Assembly: GCF_051713825.1 (NCBI RefSeq)
Contig: NZ_JBIOQR010000001.1
Coordinates: 3,472,001-3,536,000, forward strand
Direction of reading: 5' to 3'
Origin: Enterococcus_K sp051713825
Lineage (GTDB): Bacteria; Bacillota; Bacilli; Lactobacillales; Enterococcaceae
Length of the DNA stretch: 64,000 bases
The position numbers were made by a program, and so were the translations under genes. Every line of letters starts with the position of its first letter. The first letter of the stretch is position 1. The notes under the pieces were generated by a model. It was given only the letters and a program-made list of their open reading frames with translations, did not search any database and was not told the DNA's origin. Shown here in pieces: positions 53,535-62,045 of the stretch.

Positions 53535-54878
53535 CTACTCGTTTACTTTTACATTATATTTTGAAGCAAAATCATCGGCTTGTTTCTTTAAAGCATCTTC
53601 TACAGAAACACCGTTATTCTTAATCTCATAGCTTGCAGCTTCAATATAATTATCTAAGTCAGCTGAGTAAGGGAACGCATATCCTTCAACACTGTTTTTG
53701 CTAATTTCATCTAAAGTAACCAAGATTTTTTGATTGCCATAATATGGAAACTCTTTTTGAGCAGCTTCACTTTCATAAGCTTTCGTATTCGCTGGTAGTC
53801 CACTTAATTCCATGTAAGAATCTAAAGCTTCTTTATCGGTCAAAGCAAACGTAATAAATTGTAATGCAGCTAACGCGTTATCAGATTTTTTCGGCACATA
53901 ATAACTTGAACCACCACTCATAGGAGCAAAGTTTTCATCTGGATTGACAGCTGGAATTGCGCCAATTCGCCAGTTACCTTTATCATCAGGGTAATCCCCT
54001 TCTTGATAAGAAGCTAACCAACCACCTGCAAAAATAGTGCCACAGTCTTGACCGATTACTGTATAGTCTTTGGAATTTCCATAAGCAACCAGATCTTCAT
54101 CTTGAAGTTTTTGGATAATTTCATACGATTTTTTTACTGCATCGTTTAAAAGATTCAAATTCCCTTCTTTATCAAACAAAGAAACACCTTGTTGTTCTGT
54201 CAAATATTTAACTAAATCTAGCTCACCAGTATCTCTCATGAACAATAATTTCTTACCCGTTTTTTCTTTCAACTTCTTGCCAGCATCAATTAACTCGTCC
54301 CAAGTTTTTACAGTCGTCATATCAACTCCTGCTTCTTTAAAAGCTGCCTCATTATAAAACATTGAAGCATTTCCCCAGTCATTCGGGAAACCATAGACTT
54401 TTTTCGATGGGGCAATGTTTTCTAACATGTTCATTTTTGCTTTGTAGAAGTCTTTTCCGTAATCTTTTACAAACCCAAAATCTTCTGATGAGTAAAACAA
54501 GTCTTCAAACTTCTCGAACACTGAACCTGCGTTACTGTCTTGTAAAAAGATTAAATCTGGCATTTTTTCATTAGCCACTAATTTAGGTGTAACCTTTTGA
54601 ACCATCGGAATAGCCGGTGCAACATCAACGGGTTTTAACTCTAATTCAGTGTTGTACTTTTTGTTATAGAGTTCAATGGATTTTTGCAAATAGTCTGTAT
54701 TCTTTCCTTTTGGCATATACACTTCGATACTTGCCTTTTCGACACGTTCTTCTTTTGCAAGATCTTTTGCTGAATCTGCAGATTTTGAAGCGCCTTTAGA
54801 ATCGCCGCCTCCACAAGCCGCCAAACTAGCTATCAGCAACAATCCTAACGCACTACCTAACATTTTTTTCAGTTTCAT
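53535..54878 (-). CDS. Sugar ABC transporter substrate-binding lipoprotein
   Basis: 447 aa family-1 solute-binding protein. Lipobox LAAC at residues about 19-22, then a Ser/Lys linker. Sequence GFPNDWGNASMFYNEAAFKEAG and FAPMSGGSSYYVPKKSDNAL are typical. It should bind the oligosaccharide whose breakdown the downstream enzymes perform. First gene of the operon; GGAGGGG precedes the ATG. Confidence 0.92.
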   Translation of the reverse strand: MKLKKMLGSALGLLLIASLAACGGGDSKGASKSADSAKDLAKEERVEKASIEVYMPKGKNTDYLQKSIELYNKKYNTELELKPVDVAPAIPMVQKVTPKLVANEKMPDLIFLQDSNAGSVFEKFEDLFYSSEDFGFVKDYGKDFYKAKMNMLENIAPSKKVYGFPNDWGNASMFYNEAAFKEAGVDMTTVKTWDELIDAGKKLKEKTGKKLLFMRDTGELDLVKYLTEQQGVSLFDKEGNLNLLNDAVKKSYEIIQKLQDEDLVAYGNSKDYTVIGQDCGTIFAGGWLASYQEGDYPDDKGNWRIGAIPAVNPDENFAPMSGGSSYYVPKKSDNALAALQFITFALTDKEALDSYMELSGLPANTKAYESEAAQKEFPYYGNQKILVTLDEISKNSVEGYAFPYSADLDNYIEAASYEIKNNGVSVEDALKKQADDFASKYNVKVNE

Positions 54879-54895
54879 AATATCCCCTCCATAGT

Positions 54896-54909
54896 TGTAA
54901 ACGCTTTAT
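54896..54909 (-). promoter_or_regulatory. Possible cre (CcpA) site
   Basis: TGTAAACGCTTTAT resembles the catabolite response element between the promoter and the binding-protein gene. The last two bases deviate from the consensus. Confidence 0.5.
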
Positions 54910-54918
54910 TCATTTCAT

Positions 54919-54947
54919 AGAATACACGCTTCTAAATACAAAGTCAA
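54919..54947 (-). promoter_or_regulatory. Promoter of the glycan operon
   Basis: TTGACT (complement of 54942-54947), 17-base spacer, TATTCT (complement of 54919-54924). LacI-type half-sites are immediately upstream and a cre-like site downstream. Confidence 0.75.
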
Positions 54948-54951
54948 TAAG

Positions 54952-54982
54952 TTTAGTGAACTTTTTTAAAAATTTACTGAAC
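54952..54982. promoter_or_regulatory. Probable LacI-family half-site pair
   Basis: TTTAGTGAAC (54952-54961) and TTTACTGAAC (54973-54982), 21 bases apart, next to the -35 of the glycan operon. They resemble the operator at 56827-56846. Confidence 0.6.
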
Positions 54983-55101
54983 TTTTTGTACAAAAAAAGA
55001 ATATGTCTGTCATAGACATATCCTTTTTCATACTATTAGAGGACTTTCTCACCTGTTACGCTATTTTTTTAGACTTATGTTTGACAGCAAACACCTACTT
55101 C

Positions 55102-56103
55102 TTAGTTCCCTGTACTTCCTCGTAAGCTTAATTCAGTGGCAATAATTAGTTTTTTCGCAACGGTTCTTTCCGTTTCCAGTTTTTCTAACAGTAATTCTAC
55201 ACTGGCCTCACCCATTAATTCTGTATGTATTCGAACGGAGCTTAACGTAGGAAAGACATATTTGGCGATACTCGAATCATTAAAACCAATTAGAGAAACC
55301 TCCTCAGGCACGGATATCCCTTCTTCTTGAAGCGCACGTAACGCACCTACTGCAAGAGGGTCATTAGCCATAAGAAAGGCTGTTGGGCGCTTATCCCCTA
55401 GTGTATGAATCGCTTCTTTCATCATCTCATAACCACTTTCAACATCAAAGTTTCCTTGAAAAACATTCTCTGGCACATATAGTCCTTTTAACGTAGCATA
55501 TTTCTCAAACGAAGTCGTCCGTTTATCTTTACCAATTGGATGACTAGACAAGGTCTTCCCATAATCTAAGCCACCAATGAAGCCTATATTCTCATGTCCT
55601 GTGTCACAAAAAAAGTCCACAACACTACTGACAGCTTGATCAAAATCCAAAGAAACAGAGTCATATTTGGCTGATAAAATATCCATGCCAACAAAGACCA
55701 AATTATCTGTAAAATCAATTAACGTTTGCTGTTGCTCTGGCGAACACTCGCCTATAGAAATGATGCCTATAATATCCTCATCAAAAGAGAACTCATCATT
55801 GCGAAAATATCGGACAATCTCATACCCCTCATCCAAAATTTTCTTTTCGGCACTCATTCTCAATGAAAGATAGTAGACATCATCTAGCTCATCTTTTTCT
55901 GTCATCCACTGAACTATTGCGACTTTCCCCTTCTCAATGACCCGATTTCGTTTGTACTTTGTATACTCTAATTTTTCTGCTGCCTCAAATATTCTCTTTT
56001 TTGTTTCGTCACTAACCGATAATGCCTTATCAAAATTCAAGACCCTAGAAACAGTCGTTTTTGATACGCCTGCCAAGTCTGCTATATCTTTAATTGTCGC
56101 CAT
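55102..56103 (-). CDS. LacI-family repressor of the glycan operon
   Basis: 333 aa. N-terminal helix-turn-helix MATIKDIADLAGVSKTTVSR with hinge RVLNFDKALSVSDETK, then the periplasmic-binding-like effector domain (IGFIGGLDYGKTLSSHPIG, ALQEEGISVPEEVSLIGFND). It probably controls both its own yitT-lacI unit and the transporter/enzyme operon through the TTTA(C/G)TGAA sites. GAGGTG precedes the ATG. Confidence 0.9.
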   Translation of the reverse strand: MATIKDIADLAGVSKTTVSRVLNFDKALSVSDETKKRIFEAAEKLEYTKYKRNRVIEKGKVAIVQWMTEKDELDDVYYLSLRMSAEKKILDEGYEIVRYFRNDEFSFDEDIIGIISIGECSPEQQQTLIDFTDNLVFVGMDILSAKYDSVSLDFDQAVSSVVDFFCDTGHENIGFIGGLDYGKTLSSHPIGKDKRTTSFEKYATLKGLYVPENVFQGNFDVESGYEMMKEAIHTLGDKRPTAFLMANDPLAVGALRALQEEGISVPEEVSLIGFNDSSIAKYVFPTLSSVRIHTELMGEASVELLLEKLETERTVAKKLIIATELSLRGSTGN

Positions 56104-56118
56104 TTAGACACCTCTTTT

Positions 56119-56748
56119 TCATTCTTTGATTGCTGTTCCTTTTTTTAATAAAAAATCCAAACTATATGAATTTACTAAACTAAATAAAATACCTATCACT
56201 ACTGATTTTACCCCATAAGTGAAAAATCCTAAAGCTAGTACAGCAAAATTTATGTAACGAATTCCACGAGCAACACTAAATTCAGGATATTTTTTGTTGA
56301 CCGCTAACGCAATAACATCCATCCCAACCGTAGATGCATTTGCAGAGATACAACAATAATAGCCCACTGCAATAAACAGACTAGCACAAAGAAAATCAAC
56401 TACGATATTCATTTGAAAGCTAACGTCTATAAGATAAAATAGGGCAAAAAACAGATTGTAACAGATACTACTGATAATCGATTTAAAGAAATTTCCTTTC
56501 CCTAAAAATACCAGACAAAACAATAACAGCAACAGTGTGAGTAAAGAAGTGAGATAGAAGATTGGGATCCCTGTTACTTTCTCTATAATCATCGCCATGC
56601 TTGTTACACCGCCATTTATTATTCCATTAGGCTTCATCCACTTTGCATAAGCAAACCCCAACAAAATATTTCCAAAGACTATTTTCACAATCGCTTTAGC
56701 TTCTACCATAAATCTCCCATTCTCTTGGGCTGGTTGCACCTTCTTCAT
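56119..56748 (-). CDS. YitT-family membrane protein
   Basis: 209 aa, five to six membrane segments, YitT/DUF161 core (GNILLGFAYAKWMKPNGIINGG, GKGNFFKSIISSICYN, SANASTVGMDVIALAVNKK). It lacks the C-terminal DUF2179 domain of longer family members. The role is unknown; co-transcription with lacI (15-base gap) suggests a part in glycan or product transport. Confidence 0.82.
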   Translation of the reverse strand: MKKVQPAQENGRFMVEAKAIVKIVFGNILLGFAYAKWMKPNGIINGGVTSMAMIIEKVTGIPIFYLTSLLTLLLLLFCLVFLGKGNFFKSIISSICYNLFFALFYLIDVSFQMNIVVDFLCASLFIAVGYYCCISANASTVGMDVIALAVNKKYPEFSVARGIRYINFAVLALGFFTYGVKSVVIGILFSLVNSYSLDFLLKKGTAIKE

Positions 56749-56793
56749 TTTGTCATCTCCTGATATGAAACTATTTTCCCTTTAATATAGTAA

Positions 56794-56846
56794 AATATAG
56801 CACTAATCAGCTATAACAATCAATAGTTTAGTGAACATTCAGTAAA
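56794..56846 (-). promoter_or_regulatory. Promoter and palindromic LacI-type operator of yitT-lacI
   Basis: TTGATT (complement of 56818-56823), 18-base spacer, TATATT (complement of 56794-56799). Just upstream, TTTAGTGAACATTCAGTAAA (56827-56846) is a near-perfect palindrome sharing half-sites with the glycan promoter. Confidence 0.7.
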
Positions 56847-56891
56847 TTTTTAAGTCTTATCCAATGAAAATGTTCCGCTAGCGTCTGATCG

Positions 56892-56949
56892 GTTACTACT
56901 CACGGCTCAGTTAAATGCTCCTGCATAAGTGGGACTGGCAGCTAGCGCT
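56892..56949 (+). repeat. 58-base direct repeat left of the rgg fragment
   Basis: About 80 percent identical to 57709-57766 in the same orientation (shared GTTACTACTCA and AATTAAATG-type blocks). Neither copy is clearly coding. The stretch 56850-57085 otherwise has no gene. Confidence 0.55.
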
Positions 56950-57085
56950 TGTCTGTAAGTTAAATGTAAAAAACTACTTCGTGAGGAAGCAGACAAACAA
57001 AGAATAGCCTGATTTCTACCAGAAATTGGAGAAACCAAGCTATTTGTGTTGTCTTGCGAATATCTGTATTATAGAAACTAATTTA

Positions 57086-57574
57086 TTAGGTACTTACTTT
57101 ATATATGCATAAGATTTCGTAATAGAAATTTTGATACATATTATAATGCGTATCCATTTCTAAGGTTTTAAAAATGTTAAAAACATTCATAACCATTTGT
57201 CGTCCGTATTCATTCTGTTTAAAAATAATGTCCACTATTCCTGTAAAATACTCCAACAGTAGTCGTTCATATACTAGTTCTTCTTCAAGTGGCTGACTCT
57301 TCATAACCTTTAAAAGTCTGTTAGCTTCACCAATGCGATGATTCAATAGATATACAGTCATAAGATTTCCAAGCATCTGAAACGACTCACTGATATTCGA
57401 GCGAATACTATGATATTTCTTCAAATTTTTAACAGCCTTTGGGAGCACAGTTTCTATAAAAGCTAAATCAAATGCAAACATACAGTTATTAAATAATCCA
57501 ATTTCATAGTGAGTCCAACTGTCAACTTTCATTAGATAGTCATGTATAATATCAATTGAATTGGTATTAGGCAC
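57086..57574 (-). pseudogene. Rgg/GadR/MutR-type regulator, C-terminal fragment
   Basis: 162 codons matching the helical repeat (TPR-like) C-terminal part of Rgg regulators (YHSIRSNISESFQMLGNLMT, MNVFNIFKTLEMDTHYNMYQ). The DNA-binding N-terminus is missing. The frame opens inside GTAAGTGCCTAAT, the end sequence of the local IS66 element, so an insertion probably cut the gene. Confidence 0.7.
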
Positions 57575-57708
57575 TTACCTTTTATAACGTTGTGCTACAT
57601 GATTGCTATTTTCCTAGATTCTTTTTTATATATGAGAATTATTATAACAGGGAATATTCATATTATACAAATGCTCATAATGTTTGCTTGGACTTTATGT
57701 GTCTATTC

Positions 57709-57766
57709 GTTACTACTCATGGCTCAATTAAATGATCCTGCACAACTAGGACTAACAGCTAAGGCT
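57709..57766 (+). repeat. 58-base direct repeat right of the rgg fragment
   Basis: Partner of 56892-56949. Here it falls at the end of a 60-codon plus-strand frame (57590-57772) with hydrophobic segments, which may be the remnant of a membrane protein; I do not recognise it. Confidence 0.55.
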
Positions 57767-58030
57767 CACTAGTTCATTCCACTATCTTAATGTGGCATTC
57801 AAATCTCCAAATACCAAAATTTTATTATCATTACCAAATGTGTGCCTATATCTGTAACAATAAAAGTATTGTTAATGCTACATTAAGGGACTACAATGAA
57901 GCTATTGAGGATATCCAAATAAGATTTGTAAATAAGATTAAACTAAGATCATTGTAGAGTCTAGAAATATTTAAGAGTCATGTGGAGAAACTACAGATAA
58001 ATCAGAACTAACAAGCAAAGGGATGAGAAG

Positions 58031-58333
58031 ATGAAAAAATTAATTTATTATTTTTTGGGAGCTTGTATCTGTGCGGTTCCTATTGTCCTTCAAGTATATC
58101 ATGACAGAATGCCTGTAGAGAAGCAGATTGATATTTCTCCATTTTGCTTAGCCCTCATAATTATCGCCGCGTTAATTATGAGTAAGTTAACGTCGCTTGA
58201 TCCTAAGGATAAGAACAAACTAATTCTTCCAATGGGTGTGGGCGTCGGATATACACTGAATTTTTCGAATAAATGGATTTTTTATCCCCTCTTAATTTTG
58301 GCAATAGTTCTAATTGCTAAATATTTTATTTAG
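58031..58333 (+). CDS. Small membrane protein of unknown function
   Basis: 100 aa with three to four hydrophobic segments (LIYYFLGACICAVPIVL, CLALIIIAALIMSKL, WIFYPLLILAIVLIAKYF). GGGATGAGAAG precedes the ATG. No family recognised. Plus strand, alone among remnants; 57775-58030 and 58334-58600 show no clear genes. Confidence 0.6.
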   Translation: MKKLIYYFLGACICAVPIVLQVYHDRMPVEKQIDISPFCLALIIIAALIMSKLTSLDPKDKNKLILPMGVGVGYTLNFSNKWIFYPLLILAIVLIAKYFI

Positions 58334-58609
58334 TATCTGTAGAAAATTTTAGCGGTGTCTAGATTGGGAAAGTAAACCTAACATTAATTTCATTTTTCAG
58401 GTAATATTCATGACATTTAGATAAAATTGCTTGTATCCACCACAAATGTGCTTAGCAACCCCAACACGCTATCTGAATAACCAAGTATACTTCCCATTTA
58501 TATAGTAAATACAATTACTGCACCCAATTTACGTGCTATGATTTGGCAATAATCATGTTGTGAAATTTGGAATACACTGAGAGACCTTAAGTCATTTCTC
58601 TTCCACAGA

Positions 58610-59029
58610 AAGATTTATAGCATTTGTAGTACAGGAGAAATCCAACACCAACCCAATACAATACAAAATCTTGAAGCAATCACATCGGTGACCGCAAAAA
58701 GGAAGAGGGCATCTGAATAGACATCTAACTCGTACTCTTGTTGGATGAGATTCGCCAATCCGTCAATTCCACGACGAAGGTCTGTTTTCCCAGTGACGAT
58801 AGACAAATTCTTTACTTTAGTAAAATCAAGAAGTATGTTCTCTCAATTCCCTAAGCGCTACGGCAAGAATATAATTACTGACACCATTATAACGATGTAT
58901 TTTAGAACCAGCTTTTCTTTTTATTCGGGCAGCTAGCTTCGCACTCGCTACTTTTTGATTTTGTTTCTGGTCTGGTTGCGTGTGAAGCTGAATGGGCACA
59001 ATTTCGTTTATCTTAGTCAAACAAACACC
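58610..59029 (-). mobile_element. IS66 remnant (tnpA and broken tnpB)
   Basis: 58826-59020 encodes a 64-aa TnpA relative (QNQKVASAKLAARIKRK identical to the full IS). 58610-58830 holds the first half of tnpB (TGKTDLRRGIDGLANLIQ), which shifts frame after LFLF. tnpC and both terminal repeats are missing. Confidence 0.85.
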
Positions 59030-59048
59030 TCCGAGACAAGTACAAAGA

Positions 59049-59080
59049 CCCTCCTACAGCGAATAGGAGGGCCTTTTTTT
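59049..59080 (+). terminator. Rightward intrinsic terminator
   Basis: CCCTCCTA (59049-59056) pairs with TAGGAGGG (59064-59071), followed by seven T. No obvious upstream gene on the plus strand. Confidence 0.75.
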
Positions 59081-59265
59081 CGCTAGTTGTGCGAAAGTCT
59101 ACCGGTGCGTCGACGTGTATGACAGCTATTTTGGAACAGGTGAATGTGATTTTATACGGCAATCTGTACAAATATATTCAGGAAAGTAGGGGCTTTTTTA
59201 TGCCCGAATTGTCCGCCTTTCTTCAAAATGTACGAGATCTAGCAGGAGGAATTCCTGGAACCAAA

Positions 59266-59351
59266 AAGTTCTGTAGTCCCTAGAGGCAGATGGGGAATTA
59301 CCGGCTGTTTCCCAAGTATGTACAGCCGGTTTGAGTCCATTTAGCAATGAG
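59266..59351 (+). repeat. 85-base non-coding repeat, copy 2
   Basis: Related to 36828-36912. Contains a CCGGCTG/CAGCCGG stem around the conserved CCCAAGTATGTA loop. The stretch 59082-59687 has no gene I trust; a 64-codon frame at 59089-59283 resembles nothing I know. Confidence 0.6.
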
Positions 59352-59687
59352 ATCACCAATATTTCTCGGTGAGCTGCTTGCGGCCAGACTATAAACTTTT
59401 TGGTGGAAGGAATTTTGGATGCGATTCTTCACTTTTATTAGCGAAAACTCCAATAGACGAGTGTCACTTCCTGAACTTATCTGTGAATACTAGCATTTAC
59501 CTAATTAAAAAAAGTGGGGGCAAAATGTTCCATTTTGCTTTATCGCCTCACGCTTACCATCCCGCTAGAGGGTCTTATACAAGCGGGACTGGCAAAAAGC
59601 CAGAAAGCTTTTGCGAGTGGCTTTCTGACTTTATTTTGGTATAAAAATTGGTTTGTTACATTTTTCTTTTTGAATTTGTACTACTAA

Positions 59688-61013
59688 TTATTCTGCTGAC
59701 ATTGCTGCCATTGTAATGTAGTTATATGGTTGGTTAAAGTGTGGCAGGAAGAAAATATCTAGTAGTTTCAACTCGTCAATCGTTACTTGTTTTTGAATTG
59801 CTAATGAGAACATGTGGATAGCCATTGAAACGTCCATTTTCGAAGATATTTGGGCGCCGACTACGCGACGTGTCGCTTTTTCATAGACAATGCGAATTTT
59901 TACTTTCTCATTTTCTTTCATAAAGGTTGGCTTTTGGTAATCCTCGTAGTCTGTGTATGACACGTCCATGCCGAATTTTTCAGCAGCTTTAAGCGTCACA
60001 CCAGTAGATACCATGTGTAATCCGAAAATTGAAATCCCGTTAGAGCCTTGGACGCCAATAGCATTTAATTTGATGCCAGCAATATTATGTGCTGCAACGA
60101 TACCAGAACGTACGGCATTTGTTGCCAAAGCAATATAGGTTTCTTTTTGTAAAGCGTTGGAATAAATTGTGGCACAATCACCTATTGCATAGACATCTGG
60201 ATCACTTGTTTGTTGTGTTGCATCCACAAAATAAGCGCCATTTCTAAAGGTTTCCAAATGATTTTGCCCAAGCGTGTTATTTGGTAAAAAGCCAATCGCA
60301 TTAACAACCAAATCGACTGGATACTCTCGTTTGTTAGTTACAATAGCCTCAACCGCTTCACGCCCCTTATAAGCTGTAGCAATTTCGCCAAAATGAAGCT
60401 TAACGCCATTTTCTGCTAAAGTTCGATCCATCTCTGTTGAGAACTCAGGATCATAATAGCTACATAAAGCCCCTTGCTCTCCATCGAATAAATGAACATT
60501 CATACCTCGACGTTGCAATCCTTCTGCAATCTCGACACCAATATAACCAGCACCTATAACGGCTACATTTTTGATATTTGGCTGTTCAAGCAAAGCCTCA
60601 ATTGCCTGACCATCTTGGAACGTCTTCAGGAAATGAATATTTTTCAAGTCATTTCCAGGAACATTCGGTGAGACAGGACGGGAGCCTGTCGCCAAAATAA
60701 GCTTATCATAAGTTTCACAGTAGGTTTCTTTTTGGTTCTTGCAATAAACTTTCTTATTACAAAAATCGATCATTTCGACTTCTGTCTCTAACGAAATGCG
60801 GGCCCCTTTTTTCTCAAACTCTTCTTTGTTTGTATAGAACAGTTCTTCGTGTGAATCAATCATTCTGCCGACCAACAAAGCCGTTCCAGCGCCCAAATAG
60901 CTAATATTGGAATTCTTATCAATCATGACTACTTCATGATCACATCCTTGAGATAACAATACATTTGCCGCTGCAATTCCAGCGTGGTTTGTGCCAATAA
61001 TTACCGTCTTCAT
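59688..61013 (-). CDS. Nox/CoA-disulfide-reductase-family flavoprotein lacking the redox Cys
   Basis: 441 aa. FAD-binding IIGTNHAGIAAANVLLSQG, NAD-binding VAVIGAGYIGVEIAEGLQRRG, DVYAIGDCATIYSNAL and a dimerisation domain ending PYNYITMAAMSAE. The active-site loop reads NISYLGAGTALLVG: the usual Cys (LGCG/LSCG) is Ala (codon GCT). Family enzymes reduce O2, peroxide or CoA disulfide through this Cys, so product or role may differ, for example H2O2-forming NADH oxidation. It follows the shell gene across a terminator-like stem. Confidence 0.9.
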   Translation of the reverse strand: MKTVIIGTNHAGIAAANVLLSQGCDHEVVMIDKNSNISYLGAGTALLVGRMIDSHEELFYTNKEEFEKKGARISLETEVEMIDFCNKKVYCKNQKETYCETYDKLILATGSRPVSPNVPGNDLKNIHFLKTFQDGQAIEALLEQPNIKNVAVIGAGYIGVEIAEGLQRRGMNVHLFDGEQGALCSYYDPEFSTEMDRTLAENGVKLHFGEIATAYKGREAVEAIVTNKREYPVDLVVNAIGFLPNNTLGQNHLETFRNGAYFVDATQQTSDPDVYAIGDCATIYSNALQKETYIALATNAVRSGIVAAHNIAGIKLNAIGVQGSNGISIFGLHMVSTGVTLKAAEKFGMDVSYTDYEDYQKPTFMKENEKVKIRIVYEKATRRVVGAQISSKMDVSMAIHMFSLAIQKQVTIDELKLLDIFFLPHFNQPYNYITMAAMSAE

Positions 61014-61034
61014 CCGTTTCCTCCTATATAAAAA

Positions 61035-61060
61035 GGTGAAGCACGAGAACGTTCTTCACC
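61035..61060 (-). terminator. Terminator-like stem between shell gene and Nox gene
   Basis: GGTGAAG (61035-61041) pairs with CTTCACC (61054-61060), T-run on the minus strand. It would lower Nox relative to shell protein or separate the transcripts. Confidence 0.75.
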
Positions 61061-61074
61061 TTTTTGTTTTACGC

Positions 61075-61353
61075 TTACGCTTGTGCTGGTAAAATAGTTT
61101 CTACTTCAGCATGTGGGCGTGGAATTACGTGAACAGATAATAACTCACCAACACGTTGAGCTGCTGCTGCACCGGCATCTGTAGCTGCTTTTACCGCACC
61201 AACATCGCCACGAACCATTACAGTAACGATTCCGCCACCGACCATTTCTTTACCAACTAATGAGACGTTAGCCGCTTTAACCATTGCGTCTGCCGCTTCG
61301 ATTGATCCGATTAATCCTTTTGTTTCTACCATTCCTAAAGCATCTGATTTCAT
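61075..61353 (-). CDS. BMC-H shell protein (EutM/PduA-like)
   Basis: 92 aa, single BMC domain with near-canonical sequence: ALGMVETKGLIGSIEAADAM, GGGIVTVMVRGDVGAVKAAT and VHVIPRPHAEVE. Hexamers build the main facets and pores. GGAGG precedes the ATG. It follows pduL by 21 bases. Confidence 0.95.
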   Translation of the reverse strand: MKSDALGMVETKGLIGSIEAADAMVKAANVSLVGKEMVGGGIVTVMVRGDVGAVKAATDAGAAAAQRVGELLSVHVIPRPHAEVETILPAQA

Positions 61354-61374
61354 TATAATTTCCTCCGATTTATA

Positions 61375-62028
61375 TTAATTTTTTTGGATAACAACTTTTG
61401 TGCTTGGTGTAACACCAAGTGCGTTGGCCTCTTCTGTATCGATATGACACTCAAGACCTGAATTTTCAACTGCGCGAATGACTACCTGATTTAAGGAGCC
61501 ACCTCTTGGGCCAGAGAAGTTAATAGTCACTTCTTCGCCGTCTGTAACGCCGAACCTTCTCGCTTGTTCAGGCAGCATGTGGATATGTCTTTTCGCAACA
61601 ACCAGACCTTCCTTCAACTCAACTGAGCCATTTGGTCCAATCAACGTCGCACCTGCCGAACCTGCTAAATCTCCAGATAAACGAAGAGGTGCTTTAATCC
61701 CTAGTTTGAACGAGTCACTCTGTAGAATTTCGACCTGTGACTGATTTCTGACTGGTCCTAAAATCCGCACTTTTTCAATTACGCCTTTAGGTCCTGCAAT
61801 AATCACCATTTCTTTACACGCGTATTGCCCAGGCTGAGAAAGGTCTTTTAATTTGGTTAATTGATACCCCACACCAAATAACTTATCGACATCCGCTTGA
61901 GACAGATGAGCATGTCGATTAGAAATCCCTACTGGAATTTCTTTACTCTCTTGATTCACTTCTTGATTCTGAAGCGCTGGTGCGAGTTTTTCTAATAACA
62001 CACCTAGTAGATCTTCATAGTTTTCCAT
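61375..62028 (-). CDS. pduL: PduL-type phosphotransacylase
   Basis: 217 aa. Two PduL domains with metal-binding histidines: PVGISNRHAHLSQADVDKLF and VVAKRHIHMLPEQARRFG. An N-terminal helix (MENYEDLLGVLLEKLAPALQ) has the form of a microcompartment-targeting peptide. It swaps CoA for phosphate to give acyl-phosphate and recycles CoA, pairing with the acylating aldehyde dehydrogenase just upstream. In eut clusters the same role is labelled eutD. Confidence 0.94.
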   Translation of the reverse strand: MENYEDLLGVLLEKLAPALQNQEVNQESKEIPVGISNRHAHLSQADVDKLFGVGYQLTKLKDLSQPGQYACKEMVIIAGPKGVIEKVRILGPVRNQSQVEILQSDSFKLGIKAPLRLSGDLAGSAGATLIGPNGSVELKEGLVVAKRHIHMLPEQARRFGVTDGEEVTINFSGPRGGSLNQVVIRAVENSGLECHIDTEEANALGVTPSTKVVIQKN

Positions 62029-62045
62029 CGTCTTCGCTCTCTTCG

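Noticed and set aside
57590..57772. 60-codon plus-strand frame with hydrophobic segments
   Set aside because: Ends in a degenerate repeat whose other copy has an in-frame stop; treated as a remnant.
57839..57958. 39-codon plus-strand frame starting MCAYICNNK
   Set aside because: Too short, without ribosome binding site or known relatives.
59089..59283. 64-codon plus-strand frame with some hydrophobic stretches
   Set aside because: No recognisable family and a poor ribosome binding site; it overlaps a non-coding repeat, so it is not listed as a gene.
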